Shown piece by piece: positions 44,267 through 52,416 of a stretch of DNA of 64,000 nucleotides (the stretch's first letter is position 1; the number at the start of each line of letters is the position of its first letter). The stretch covers positions 4,417,501-4,481,500 of the forward strand of contig NZ_CP116005.1 of the NCBI RefSeq assembly GCF_027941835.1, written 5' to 3'. Below the pieces are notes generated by a model. The model searched no databases and was not told the DNA's origin. It saw only the letters and a program-made list of their open reading frames with translations. The translations under genes were made by a program, and so were the position numbers. This stretch comes from Sphingosinicella microcystinivorans. GTDB taxonomy: Bacteria > Pseudomonadota > Alphaproteobacteria > Sphingomonadales > Sphingomonadaceae.

Positions 44267-45466
44267 CTACCTGCGGGCGAAGCGTGCCTTCATGATGCGC
44301 GCCAGCTGGTCGTGCGGCAAACCGTAGACCTTCACGTTGTTCGCGCCCGTCATCGTTTCGGACGCCACGAGCTGGTTCACGAGCGCCTCTTCCGTCGCCT
44401 GAACGGTGGCCGAGAACAGCGCGTTCATGGTGCCGCTGTCGGTATCGTTGATCATCGCGGGAAGACGCGGCGCCCCGCCGAGCGGGATCACGTGGCTCGT
44501 GGAGAAGGCGAGCGCGAACTCGCCGGAGAGCGCGCCCGCCGTACTTCCGGTGCGGCCGACGCCGAGCGCCGCACGGCGCGCCAGCCGCTCCAGCTGATGC
44601 GGCATCAGCGGCGCGTCGGTGGCGATGACGATCAGCAGCGAGTTCTTGTCCTGCGGCCTCCCCGCATCGGGGCCGAGAACCGCGACCCCGTCCACCTCCG
44701 GCCACGCGCCCTTGATCTCCTTGCCGACCGGTACGCCCGCGATGCGGAGGTCGTTGCGGTCGCCGTGGTTCGCCTGCACGAGCACGCCCACGGTATAGCG
44801 CTTGTCCCCCGCCGACACGACGCGCGACGCGGTACCGATGCCGCCCTTGAAAGTGTAGGCGATCATGCCCGTTCCCCCGCCGACATTGCCCTCGGCGACC
44901 GGGCCGCCCTTGGCGCCGTCGAGCGCCGCGAACACGTGATCGCGCGTGAGGCCGTGGCCGAAGACGTCGTTGAGTCGGCTGTCGAGCGTTTCGGCGACCA
45001 CGGGGAGCACGCGCGAGAACAGCGCCTCCTCCGGGACCTTGCCGATCGACCAGTCCATCAGGCTCTGATGCACGAGGCCAACGTTGCCCGAGCCGGTGAG
45101 CGCGATCGGTCCCAGGAACTGCCCGATCTCGTCGACGAGGTGCATTCCGGTCCATTCGCCGGTACCGTTGATCACGGCCCTGCCCGCCGCGACGCCGTCG
45201 ATGCTGCCCTTGCCGAGCGGGTGGATGATCGTCACACCGGTGCGGTACGGCCCCTTGCCGATCACCAGCGGACCTTCGCCCGAAATGACCGTGCTGTGGC
45301 CGACCTCGACGCCCGCGACATCGGTGATGGCATTCAGCGCCCCCGGCGTGCCCTCGAACGGAACGCCGAGATCGCGCGCGCGCGGCCCGGCGAACGCGGC
45401 CGTCGAAACGAGCAGCGCAAGCAGCAGCGGCAGCGCTGCGGCCCACAGTCTTTGCGTCAAAGCCAT
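44267..45466 (-). CDS. P1-family (DmpA/BapA) beta-aminopeptidase-like protein, exported
   Basis: A 399-residue N-terminal-nucleophile hydrolase with a signal peptide ending near AAFAG. The mature start GPRARDLGVPFEGTPGALNA is characteristic of BapA-type beta-peptidyl aminopeptidases. The predicted autocleavage site is Asn275-Ser276 (KNSLLIVIATDAP), giving a C-terminal subunit of 124 residues, which as I recall equals the size of the BapA beta subunit. These enzymes release N-terminal beta-amino acids or D-amino acids from amides. The operon links it to a transporter, a CoA ligase and amino-acid dehydratases. GGAGGG precedes the ATG at 45466. Confidence 0.88.
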   Translation of the reverse strand: MALTQRLWAAALPLLLALLVSTAAFAGPRARDLGVPFEGTPGALNAITDVAGVEVGHSTVISGEGPLVIGKGPYRTGVTIIHPLGKGSIDGVAAGRAVINGTGEWTGMHLVDEIGQFLGPIALTGSGNVGLVHQSLMDWSIGKVPEEALFSRVLPVVAETLDSRLNDVFGHGLTRDHVFAALDGAKGGPVAEGNVGGGTGMIAYTFKGGIGTASRVVSAGDKRYTVGVLVQANHGDRNDLRIAGVPVGKEIKGAWPEVDGVAVLGPDAGRPQDKNSLLIVIATDAPLMPHQLERLARRAALGVGRTGSTAGALSGEFALAFSTSHVIPLGGAPRLPAMINDTDSGTMNALFSATVQATEEALVNQLVASETMTGANNVKVYGLPHDQLARIMKARFARR

Positions 45467-45495
45467 GGTGTGACCCTCCCTGTCGAACGAAGCCT

Positions 45496-46857
45496 TCATT
45501 GCGCGCGCTCCGCTGCATGAGCACTGCGAAACCGCACGAGCAGCAGCAGGCTCGCCGCCACGAACAGCGAGGGCAGGATCGCGAACGCAAGCCGCACCCC
45601 CGTGAGCGCGGATTGAGGCTGCTCGACCACCGTCCCGCTCGACGCGACGAAGCCGGTCCACGACAGCACGGCACCCGTCACCAGGCCGCCGAGGGCAAGG
45701 CCCAGCTTCTCGCCCGCCGTCCACAGCCCCGTGAACATGCCCTGCCGGTGGATGCCGGTGGCGCGGGCGTCTGCATCGAGCACATCGGGAAGCAGCGCGA
45801 AGGGAAAGAGCTGCTGCCCCGCGAAGGCGAGGCCCATCAGGCAGACCTGCGCATAGAGAAACATATCGCTCGCCCCGCTGTCGCAAAACCAGAGGCCCGC
45901 GGTCGCAAGCACCAGCAGCACGCTCGATCCGATATAGGCCCCGACCTTGCCCACGCCGCGGGAGAGCCGCACCCAGAGCGGCATGGCGACGATGGCCGAC
46001 ACGTTGAGGGCGACGAACAGCAGCGTCACCGTGATCCCGGAACCGTCCCGGATGTGCACCGCGTAATAGGGCAGCGCGCCGGAAAAGCATCCGAGGCCCG
46101 CCAGTTGCAGCAGATAGGCGGCGAGCAGGAGCAGGAACGGCTTGCACGCCGCCGCCTGCCGCAGCCCTTCGCCGAGCTTGAATTCGGCCGGAACGGACGC
46201 CGTCCCGAGCCCGCGCGTCGCGAACACGGGGACGATCATGGCGATGCCGCATATCACGCCGATGGTGAGCGCCATCACCGCGTAGCCCGCCCGCCCGCCG
46301 CCGGCGAGGTCCACGAGGAACGGCGCGCCCGCGCCGCCGAGCAGGATGCCCGCCATGGCAAAGCCCATGCGGAACGACATCAGCGTCGTCCGCTCCTCGG
46401 GGCTGCGCGAAATCTCGGCGGGCATGGCGATGTAGGGAACCGAGAATACCGCGTAGGCGGTCGCGCAGGCCATGTAGGCCAGCGTCACGTACACGAAACG
46501 CTCGAACGGCGTTTCGAACGCGGGCACCGAGAACAGCAGCACGAAGCACAGGCTCATGGTGATGCCGCCGACCAGCATGTAGGGCCGTCGGCGGCCCCAG
46601 CGGCTCTGCGTGCGATCGGAAACCATTCCGATCACGGGGTCGATCAGCACGTCCCAGAACTTCGGGATGAACACGGTGATCGCCGCCAGCGCCGGCGAGA
46701 TGCCGAGAACGCTGGTCATGAAATAGAGCAGCAGCACGCTCGGCACGGTCGAGAACACGCCCGTTCCGAGCGAGCCGACACCGAACGCGGCCATCGTGCC
46801 GACGGGCAGGCCGCGCGCCTCCGCCGAAGCCGCCGCACCGCCCATGCCGCGGTTCAT
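45496..46857 (-). CDS. MFS transporter, glycoside-pentoside-hexuronide (MelB) type
   Basis: A 453-residue membrane protein with about twelve hydrophobic segments. The MelB-family signature is clear near the N-terminus: PKFWDVLIDPVIGMVSDRT followed by RWGRRRPYML. GPH carriers are cation symporters of glycosides, but sphingomonad homologues occur in many catabolic operons, so the cargo here may be a peptide, amide or acid. Its start overlaps the ligase stop (ATGA) and the beta-aminopeptidase gene begins 29 bases after it. Confidence 0.87.
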   Translation of the reverse strand: MNRGMGGAAASAEARGLPVGTMAAFGVGSLGTGVFSTVPSVLLLYFMTSVLGISPALAAITVFIPKFWDVLIDPVIGMVSDRTQSRWGRRRPYMLVGGITMSLCFVLLFSVPAFETPFERFVYVTLAYMACATAYAVFSVPYIAMPAEISRSPEERTTLMSFRMGFAMAGILLGGAGAPFLVDLAGGGRAGYAVMALTIGVICGIAMIVPVFATRGLGTASVPAEFKLGEGLRQAAACKPFLLLLAAYLLQLAGLGCFSGALPYYAVHIRDGSGITVTLLFVALNVSAIVAMPLWVRLSRGVGKVGAYIGSSVLLVLATAGLWFCDSGASDMFLYAQVCLMGLAFAGQQLFPFALLPDVLDADARATGIHRQGMFTGLWTAGEKLGLALGGLVTGAVLSWTGFVASSGTVVEQPQSALTGVRLAFAILPSLFVAASLLLLVRFRSAHAAERAQ

Positions 46858-48476
46858 CCGGCAGCGCTCAACCGCTGTGCCTCTTCACGAAGCGCGCGCT
46901 TGTCCACCTTTCCGATCGGGAGGAGCGGCAAGGTCTCGCGGATCAGGAACGCCTTGGGCACCTTGTAGTTCGCGAGCCGCTCCCCTGCGAACGCGCGAAG
47001 CGTCGCCTCGTCCATATCCGCGCCCGCCGCCGGAATCACGAACGCCCAGCCGACCTCGTCGTAGCGCGGATCGGCGACGGGGACAACGGCCGCCGCGGCA
47101 ACGCCGGGATGCTCCTCCAGCGCGAGTTCCACCTCGCGCGGATAGACGTTGTAGCCGCCCGATTTGAACATCTCCACGACGCGCCCGACGAACCGCCAGT
47201 TCCCGTCCGGCAGACTCTGGACCTGATCGCCCGTGCGGAACCAGCCGTCCGCCGTGAAGGCCGCCGCCGTCGCTTCGGGATTGTTGAAATAGCCGAGCAT
47301 CACGCCGGGGCCGCGGATCTGCACCTCGCCGATGCCGTTCTCGGGAACGGGCACTCCGTCCGCATCGGCGACGCGGTATTCGTTGTCGTGATCGGGGCGG
47401 CCGATCGTTTCGGTCAGCAGCGCGAAATCCGCGTCCGGCGGATTGACGCTGTTGATCGACCCGCCCTCGGTGAGCCCGTAGTGCAGGGAGAAGAACCAGC
47501 CCTTCCCCACCAGCCGGCGCAGCAGCGGCGCGGGCATCGGCGCGCCGCCCCACGCGACCACCGAAACGCTGCCGAGATCGCGGCGGCCCGCATCCGGATG
47601 ATCGAACACGGCCTGGTGCATCAGCGGCAGGCCGCCGAGGATCGTGATCCGTTCCCGCTCCACCGTTTCCAGGATTCCGCCCGGATCGAAGGTTTCCATG
47701 AACACGATCGTGCCGCCGTCGATCAGGCAGTTTCCGCAAATGTCGGACTGGCAGCCGACATGGTTGGTCGGCAGGTTGCAGATCACGCGGTGCCCGGCGC
47801 GCAGGGACTCGCGGCCGACGAACGACTCCGCGAGCGCCTTGTAGGAATGGAAGAAGCCGTCGTGCGACAGCACGGCGCCCTTGGGCTTCCCCGTGGAGCC
47901 CGACGTATAGACGATGCTGACGGGATCGCGGCGCGAGGTGCGGTTCAGTCGATCGGCGACACCGGCCGGATCGAGCGCGTCACCCGCCGCGAGGAACGCT
48001 TCGAGCGACCGGCTCCTGCCCTCCAGCACGCCCCCGATGGTGACGAGACCTGCGTTTGCCGCCGCATCCCCCGCAAGATCGCCGAGGTCGTCGTCGTAGC
48101 GGCGCCCTGCCGGGTCCTCGAGGATCGAAACCAGCAGCTTCGGCCGGCAATCGCCGAGCACGTGGCGCATTTCCTCGCGCCTGTATTTCGGGTTCACGCC
48201 CACCCACACCGCACCGGCGCGCATCGCGCCGAGCAGCATCAGGATGAATTCGGGCCGGGGCGTGACGATCATGGCGACGCGGTCGCCCGTCTCCACGCCC
48301 GCCGCGATCAGCGCGCGCGCATAGCGGTCGATTTCGCGGTCGAGATCCGCGTAGGTGAGCCGCTGATCGCCGAAGATGACGGCCTCGCGCTCCGGCACCG
48401 CCCGCGCGTAGGCGGCGACCGCATCCGGCAGCCGCTCGATGTCCGCAACCAGATCCGGCCCGCTCGGCGCCTGCAT
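46854..48476 (-). CDS. AMP-forming acyl-CoA ligase
   Basis: A 540-residue ANL-superfamily ligase: P-loop VYTSGSTGKPKGAVLS, GLTEGGS, GWFRTGDQVQ, the hinge VEMFKSGGYNVYPREVE and the C-terminal catalytic Lys in PIGKVDKR. It resembles medium-chain or aromatic acyl-CoA ligases. The ATG at 48476 is preferred over an in-frame GTG 33 bases upstream, because it overlaps the MaoC stop in a coupled TGATG. It is the second gene of the operon driven from the palindrome at 49061. Confidence 0.9.
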   Translation of the reverse strand: MQAPSGPDLVADIERLPDAVAAYARAVPEREAVIFGDQRLTYADLDREIDRYARALIAAGVETGDRVAMIVTPRPEFILMLLGAMRAGAVWVGVNPKYRREEMRHVLGDCRPKLLVSILEDPAGRRYDDDLGDLAGDAAANAGLVTIGGVLEGRSRSLEAFLAAGDALDPAGVADRLNRTSRRDPVSIVYTSGSTGKPKGAVLSHDGFFHSYKALAESFVGRESLRAGHRVICNLPTNHVGCQSDICGNCLIDGGTIVFMETFDPGGILETVERERITILGGLPLMHQAVFDHPDAGRRDLGSVSVVAWGGAPMPAPLLRRLVGKGWFFSLHYGLTEGGSINSVNPPDADFALLTETIGRPDHDNEYRVADADGVPVPENGIGEVQIRGPGVMLGYFNNPEATAAAFTADGWFRTGDQVQSLPDGNWRFVGRVVEMFKSGGYNVYPREVELALEEHPGVAAAAVVPVADPRYDEVGWAFVIPAAGADMDEATLRAFAGERLANYKVPKAFLIRETLPLLPIGKVDKRALREEAQRLSAAG

Positions 48477-48946
48477 CAGGCCTTCTCTCTCGAAATCAGG
48501 CCGATCCACTCCGCGACGAGCGCGGGCCGCTCCTGCCCCTCGATCTCGATCGTGTTCTCGGAGGTGATGAGATAGCTGCCGTCCTCGCGCTGCTCGACGC
48601 TCTTGATCGACATGCGGTTGCGGAAGCGCGCATTCACCGGAACCGGCGAAATGAACCGCACCCGGTTGAGGCCGTAGTTCAGATCATAGCCGACAACGCC
48701 GCCGTCGTGGCGATAGCGGATCGGCGAACAGAGATGGCTCAGCATCGAGAGCGTCTGGAAACCGAACAGGACGGTCTGCCCGAACGGGCTGTGCTCGCGG
48801 GCGTAGCCGGGGTCCATGTGCATCGGATCAATGTCGCGCGTCACCCTGCCGAACGCATCGATCTCGTCCTGCGAGATCGAGATCCAGTCGCTGACCAGAA
48901 TCTCCTGCCCGACGAGCGAGGACAGGGTTTCGACATCATATTCCAT
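48476..48946 (-). CDS. MaoC-family (hotdog) dehydratase/hydratase
   Basis: A 156-residue hotdog-fold protein. The MaoC catalytic pattern is visible as FGRVTRDIDPMHMDPGYA, with Asp and His placed as in (R)-specific enoyl-CoA hydratases, then SPFGQTVLFGFQTLSMLSHL. It hydrates enoyl-CoA or dehydrates 3-hydroxyacyl-CoA. The start is uncertain: ATG 48946 gives the usual family start, with an in-frame GTG at 48955 and ATG at 48985 also possible. It is the first gene of the operon opposite the TetR gene. Confidence 0.85.
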   Translation of the reverse strand: MEYDVETLSSLVGQEILVSDWISISQDEIDAFGRVTRDIDPMHMDPGYAREHSPFGQTVLFGFQTLSMLSHLCSPIRYRHDGGVVGYDLNYGLNRVRFISPVPVNARFRNRMSIKSVEQREDGSYLITSENTIEIEGQERPALVAEWIGLISREKA

Positions 48947-49060
48947 CGGTGTCACGCAGCCCTTCCGGTTTCGGGTCGGCGGCATCGACGCTTCGTATCG
49001 CAGGCGGACCCGCGCACGAAGGAAACCCCCATCCCGTTCAATACACGCTGCTTACCATGA

Positions 49061-49076
49061 TTGAATTTAAATTCAA
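49061..49076. promoter_or_regulatory. Perfect 16-bp palindrome, TetR-type operator O1
   Basis: TTGAATTTAAATTCAA is its own reverse complement and lies in the divergent region between the MaoC operon (start 48946) and the TetR gene (start 49170). Four related sites (12-14 of 16 matching) lie at 52176, 52361, 58480 and 60217, each in a promoter region. Confidence 0.7.
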
Positions 49077-49169
49077 GTTTATAAATCGCCATTGCAGGCT
49101 ATGATTAGAAATTGGTTTCATGGCCGGTTTCCGGTATCACCGGCGCAATCGAGGTTGATCAAGAACGCA

Positions 49170-49931
49170 ATGGCAACAAAGAAAAAAGCCGCGAGTGCAA
49201 GACCCGCCGTCGCGCCGCTGGGCCGCAAGGAACGCCGCAACGCCGTCAGCCGGAAACCCGCCGCCCCGCAGACGCAGCGCGGCAACCAGACCCGGGAAAA
49301 GCTGAAGGAAGCGACCGTGCGCGTGCTGGAGCGGATCGGCTACCGCGCCATGCGCCTGTCCGACATCGCCTCCGAGGCCGGCGTCAACGTCAGCCTGCTC
49401 TACCATTATTTTTCGGGCAAGGCGGACCTCACGCACGAAATCCTCGTGGAGCTGCTCGACAGCCAGCGCTTCCAGGACCTCTCCAGCATGGCCCCCACCA
49501 GCGACCCGTTCGAGTCGATCGTGCGCGCCAACAGGGTCATGGTCGCCACCTATTCGCGCACGCCCGGCCTCATGCGGTGCCTGCTGCACTTCGACGAGGA
49601 GGAGGCTGAGTTCTCCGAACTCTATCGCAAGGTCAGCGCGGACTGGAGCCTCAAGATCGCGAAGGACATCGCGCGGCGCTGTCCCGGCGTGACGCTCGGC
49701 GAGGAGCAGCGGCTGATGATCGCCTACGCTCTCGGCGGCATGGTCGACAATTTCCTGTTCGAGCTTTACGTCGACCGTAATCCCACGCTCGTGAAGGCGT
49801 TCGCATCGCCGGACGACGTGGCGCACTTCCTCGCCATCATCTGGTACCGGGCGATCTACCTTGCGAATCCGCCCGCGGAACAGCTGAAGGGCTACGAGGG
49901 CTTCGCCAGCCTCAAGCTGATCGCGGGCTGA
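49170..49931 (+). CDS. TetR-family transcriptional regulator
   Basis: A 253-residue regulator with an unusual Lys/Arg-rich N-terminal tail of about 45 residues (ATKKKAASARPAVAPLGRKE and on). The helix-turn-helix follows: LKEATVRVLERIGYRAMRL, then SDIASEAGVNVSLLYHYFSGKADL. The ligand domain follows the standard helical pattern. An ATG 78 bases upstream is possible but lacks a better ribosome site. The perfect palindrome at 49061 lies about 94 bases before the start, and the same motif marks four other promoters up to 60.2 kb, so it is the likely master regulator of region D. Confidence 0.88.
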   Translation: MATKKKAASARPAVAPLGRKERRNAVSRKPAAPQTQRGNQTREKLKEATVRVLERIGYRAMRLSDIASEAGVNVSLLYHYFSGKADLTHEILVELLDSQRFQDLSSMAPTSDPFESIVRANRVMVATYSRTPGLMRCLLHFDEEEAEFSELYRKVSADWSLKIAKDIARRCPGVTLGEEQRLMIAYALGGMVDNFLFELYVDRNPTLVKAFASPDDVAHFLAIIWYRAIYLANPPAEQLKGYEGFASLKLIAG

Positions 49932-49941
49932 GCCGTAGGCG

Positions 49942-51294
49942 TCAGTTCGTCGCGGCCTCGCGCGGGCGTGCGGCGCGCAGCAGGTCGATCGCCCACGGTG
50001 CGGGGTTGTGCCCGACCTGGTTCAGCGTTCCGCCGAGGCTGATCCCCGTGCCCGGCTCGTACAGCATGATCGCGCCCCAGAAGCCCGTGTGGCCGAAATA
50101 GGAGACGCCGTCCGGCGCCGTCAGACGGGACACGCCGAGTCCCCGCTCCACGACCAGATCGCCGCGCATCTCACGCCACTGCGGCGACGTCATCAACGCC
50201 AGCGTTTCCGCCTTGCCGAACAGCCGCCCCTCGCCGAGCGCGCGGATGAAGCGGTTCAGATCCTCGGCCGTCGAGACGACACCGCCGCCCGCCCAGTCGA
50301 AGGAGATGTTGAACCGCCCGGTCCGGCCGGGGAAATCGCCGATGTAGAAATCGGCGGCGTTCCCTTCGTAAGGCGCCGTCGCGGGCTTGGCCGCATATTC
50401 GAGATAGGTGCGCTTCAGCCCGGGCGGGTCGAACAGGCGCTTGCGATAGGCTTCGTGCAGCGTGTCGCCGGTGAGCTTTTCGATCACCAGCCCGAGGATG
50501 ATGTAGCCCGTGTCGCTGTAGTGATAGCCTTGCCCCGGTGCGAACAGCCCGTTCGTCGCGCCGCCCTTGTAGTTGAGATAGAAGTTCAGCACCCCCGCCT
50601 GCGGATCGTCGGGGCGTGACGGGTCCCAAGGTTTCCAGTTTTTCCCGGTCATCAATGCCGAGACGTCGCAGCCCGGCGTTTCTAGGCATTTGCGGTGCTC
50701 GCCAAGCACGCCGAGCAGAACCCCGCCGAAGGAAGACGGCGCGGCATCGCCCCGATTTTGGTCGGACGTGAGGTTCGCGTCATCCATGAAAACGTCGCGA
50801 AGGCCGGACTGGTGCGCAAGCAATTGCCGGATCGTCAGCGCGGACCCGTAAGCCCGCCCCTCGAACGTCATCAGACGATCGAGGACGGCGGGCTCGAACA
50901 CGCCGAGCGATCCGAGCGTGGTTTCGATTCCCTTCGCTCCGAGCTTGCCCTCCTCGAGGAGTTGCAGAATCACCGTCGCCGTCATCGTCTTCGTGACGCT
51001 CGCGATCGGAAACTGGTCCTTGGCGGTGATCGTTTCCGGGCGGCCGTCACGGGCCGCACCGACACCCTTGGCGTAGACGAGCGAACGCGCCGGGTCCTCG
51101 ATGACGACCACGGCATTATGGATGCCGTCGGGCGGCGCGGGCGAAGCGGACGCCAGCGGCAGCGCCTGCATCACGGCATCGAGGCGCGCGGCTTCAGAAG
51201 CGGCGGATGTCGACATCCCCGCTGTGCCCGGCGCGCAGGCGGCGGCCAGCATCATGACCGCCAGAACGCCAAATCTGACCTTCCCTATCATCAC
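49942..51294 (-). CDS. Serine hydrolase, class C beta-lactamase-like, lipoprotein
   Basis: A 450-residue protein with a lipoprotein-type signal (lipobox LAAAC). The active-site SxxK is SVTK in FPIASVTKTM, the Tyr motif is YSDTGYIILG and the third motif HTGFWG replaces KTG. The family covers D-aminopeptidases, esterases and amide hydrolases. Its start overlaps the stop of the enoyl-CoA hydratase gene (ATGA), so it is the second gene of that small operon under operator O2. Its substrate is unknown; an amide or ester imported by the nearby TBDRs is possible. Confidence 0.87.
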   Translation of the reverse strand: MMIGKVRFGVLAVMMLAAACAPGTAGMSTSAASEAARLDAVMQALPLASASPAPPDGIHNAVVVIEDPARSLVYAKGVGAARDGRPETITAKDQFPIASVTKTMTATVILQLLEEGKLGAKGIETTLGSLGVFEPAVLDRLMTFEGRAYGSALTIRQLLAHQSGLRDVFMDDANLTSDQNRGDAAPSSFGGVLLGVLGEHRKCLETPGCDVSALMTGKNWKPWDPSRPDDPQAGVLNFYLNYKGGATNGLFAPGQGYHYSDTGYIILGLVIEKLTGDTLHEAYRKRLFDPPGLKRTYLEYAAKPATAPYEGNAADFYIGDFPGRTGRFNISFDWAGGGVVSTAEDLNRFIRALGEGRLFGKAETLALMTSPQWREMRGDLVVERGLGVSRLTAPDGVSYFGHTGFWGAIMLYEPGTGISLGGTLNQVGHNPAPWAIDLLRAARPREAATN

Positions 51295-52160
51295 ATCTCC
51301 CCCTCTTCCGGACGACGCGGCGACGATACACGTTCGCCGCTCCCGGTGTCCGCCTTGAACCCGGCCACGCGCGCGGCCACGTCGGGATCAATCAGGCTTG
51401 CCGCGAGGCTCGCGGTTTCCTCCGTCATGGCCGCTTCGATTCGATCGCGATCCAGCAGGTTGATGGCGCGCTTCAGATTTCGCACGGCCTTCGCAGGACG
51501 CGCCGCGATCATCCCGGCAAGCGCGAATGCGGCGTCGAGATGCTGTCCGGTCGGCACCACCTCCGTCACCAGACCCGCATCGCGCAGCGCCGCCCCGTCC
51601 AGCGTCTTGCCGGTGAGTATCCAGTCGAACGTGCGCTGCGGGCCGATCAGCCGGGGCAGCAGCGCCGTCACGCCGCCGCTGACGAACATGCCCCACCCGA
51701 TTTCCGGGAAGAAGGCGCGCGCCTCCTCCGACCAGATCACGGCATCGCAATTGATCACCCATTCGAACCCGCCGCCCACCGCCCATCCGTGCACGGCCGC
51801 GATCACCGGCTTCTCGCCGAACATGATCTCCCGGCTCACCTGCTGCATCACGTCGACACGCGCGCGCATCGCCGTTTCGTCCGCATCCGCGGCGGGCAGC
51901 TGGTGGGCGGTCAGGTCGTCCCCGGCGCAAAAGGCCCTGCCGTTGCCGTGGAGGACGATCGCGTCGGTCGCGGGATCGGCATTGGCCCCGCGCAGCGCCG
52001 CGACGAATGCGTGAACCATCGGCTCGTTGATCGCATTCAGGCATTCGGGCCGATTGAGCGCGATAGCGCTGACCCGTTCGCGGCGGGACAACAGGACTTC
52101 CGGCGATGCTGTCAATTCTCGAACCCTCAAACCCGCGGCGCATAGCGGCACGCCGCCCAT
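51291..52160 (-). CDS. Enoyl-CoA hydratase/isomerase family protein
   Basis: A crotonase-fold protein of up to 289 residues. It has NRPECLNAINEPM, GNGRAFCAGDDL (oxyanion loop), KPVIAAVHGWAVGGGFEW (second oxyanion element) and PEIGWGMFVSGGV. Catalytic Glu assignment is unsure. It would hydrate or isomerise an enoyl-CoA from the pathway fed by the ligase at 46854. The ATG at 52160 is the first possible start, but family alignment would put the start nearer a TTG at 52115. The operator O2 lies 16 bases upstream of the ATG. Confidence 0.87.
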   Translation of the reverse strand: MGGVPLCAAGLRVRELTASPEVLLSRRERVSAIALNRPECLNAINEPMVHAFVAALRGANADPATDAIVLHGNGRAFCAGDDLTAHQLPAADADETAMRARVDVMQQVSREIMFGEKPVIAAVHGWAVGGGFEWVINCDAVIWSEEARAFFPEIGWGMFVSGGVTALLPRLIGPQRTFDWILTGKTLDGAALRDAGLVTEVVPTGQHLDAAFALAGMIAARPAKAVRNLKRAINLLDRDRIEAAMTEETASLAASLIDPDVAARVAGFKADTGSGERVSSPRRPEEGEM

Positions 52161-52175
52161 TCTCGATATTTGATT

Positions 52176-52191
52176 TTAAATTTAATTTCAA
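52176..52191. promoter_or_regulatory. TetR-type operator O2
   Basis: TTAAATTTAATTTCAA matches the perfect palindrome O1 at 14 of 16 positions. It lies just upstream of the enoyl-CoA hydratase gene. The 256-base gap also holds O3 for the divergent TBDR; between them nothing else is recognisable. Confidence 0.6.
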
Positions 52192-52360
52192 GTAAAGTAA
52201 CATGCGTTGATTGCGGCGGTGTCGATCGCAGGGCGTATCTCCAACATAAGGGAACCGCCTGCACGTATATGCCGCAATCGGGAGGACATGATGCTGCGCT
52301 GAACCGGAATCGGGGGAAAGGCCATCCGGCCTCACCCTGCCACAAAGTCCAGCGTATAAA

Positions 52361-52382
52361 TTGAATATGAATTTATATTCTA
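52361..52382. promoter_or_regulatory. TetR-type operator O3
   Basis: The 22-base imperfect inverted repeat contains GAATATGAATTTATATTC. Its first 16 bases match O1 at 12 positions. It lies 35 bases before the chosen TBDR start. Confidence 0.5.
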
Positions 52383-52416
52383 TACCATGAACGGCGCAAA
52401 ACAGAGGGGGAACGGA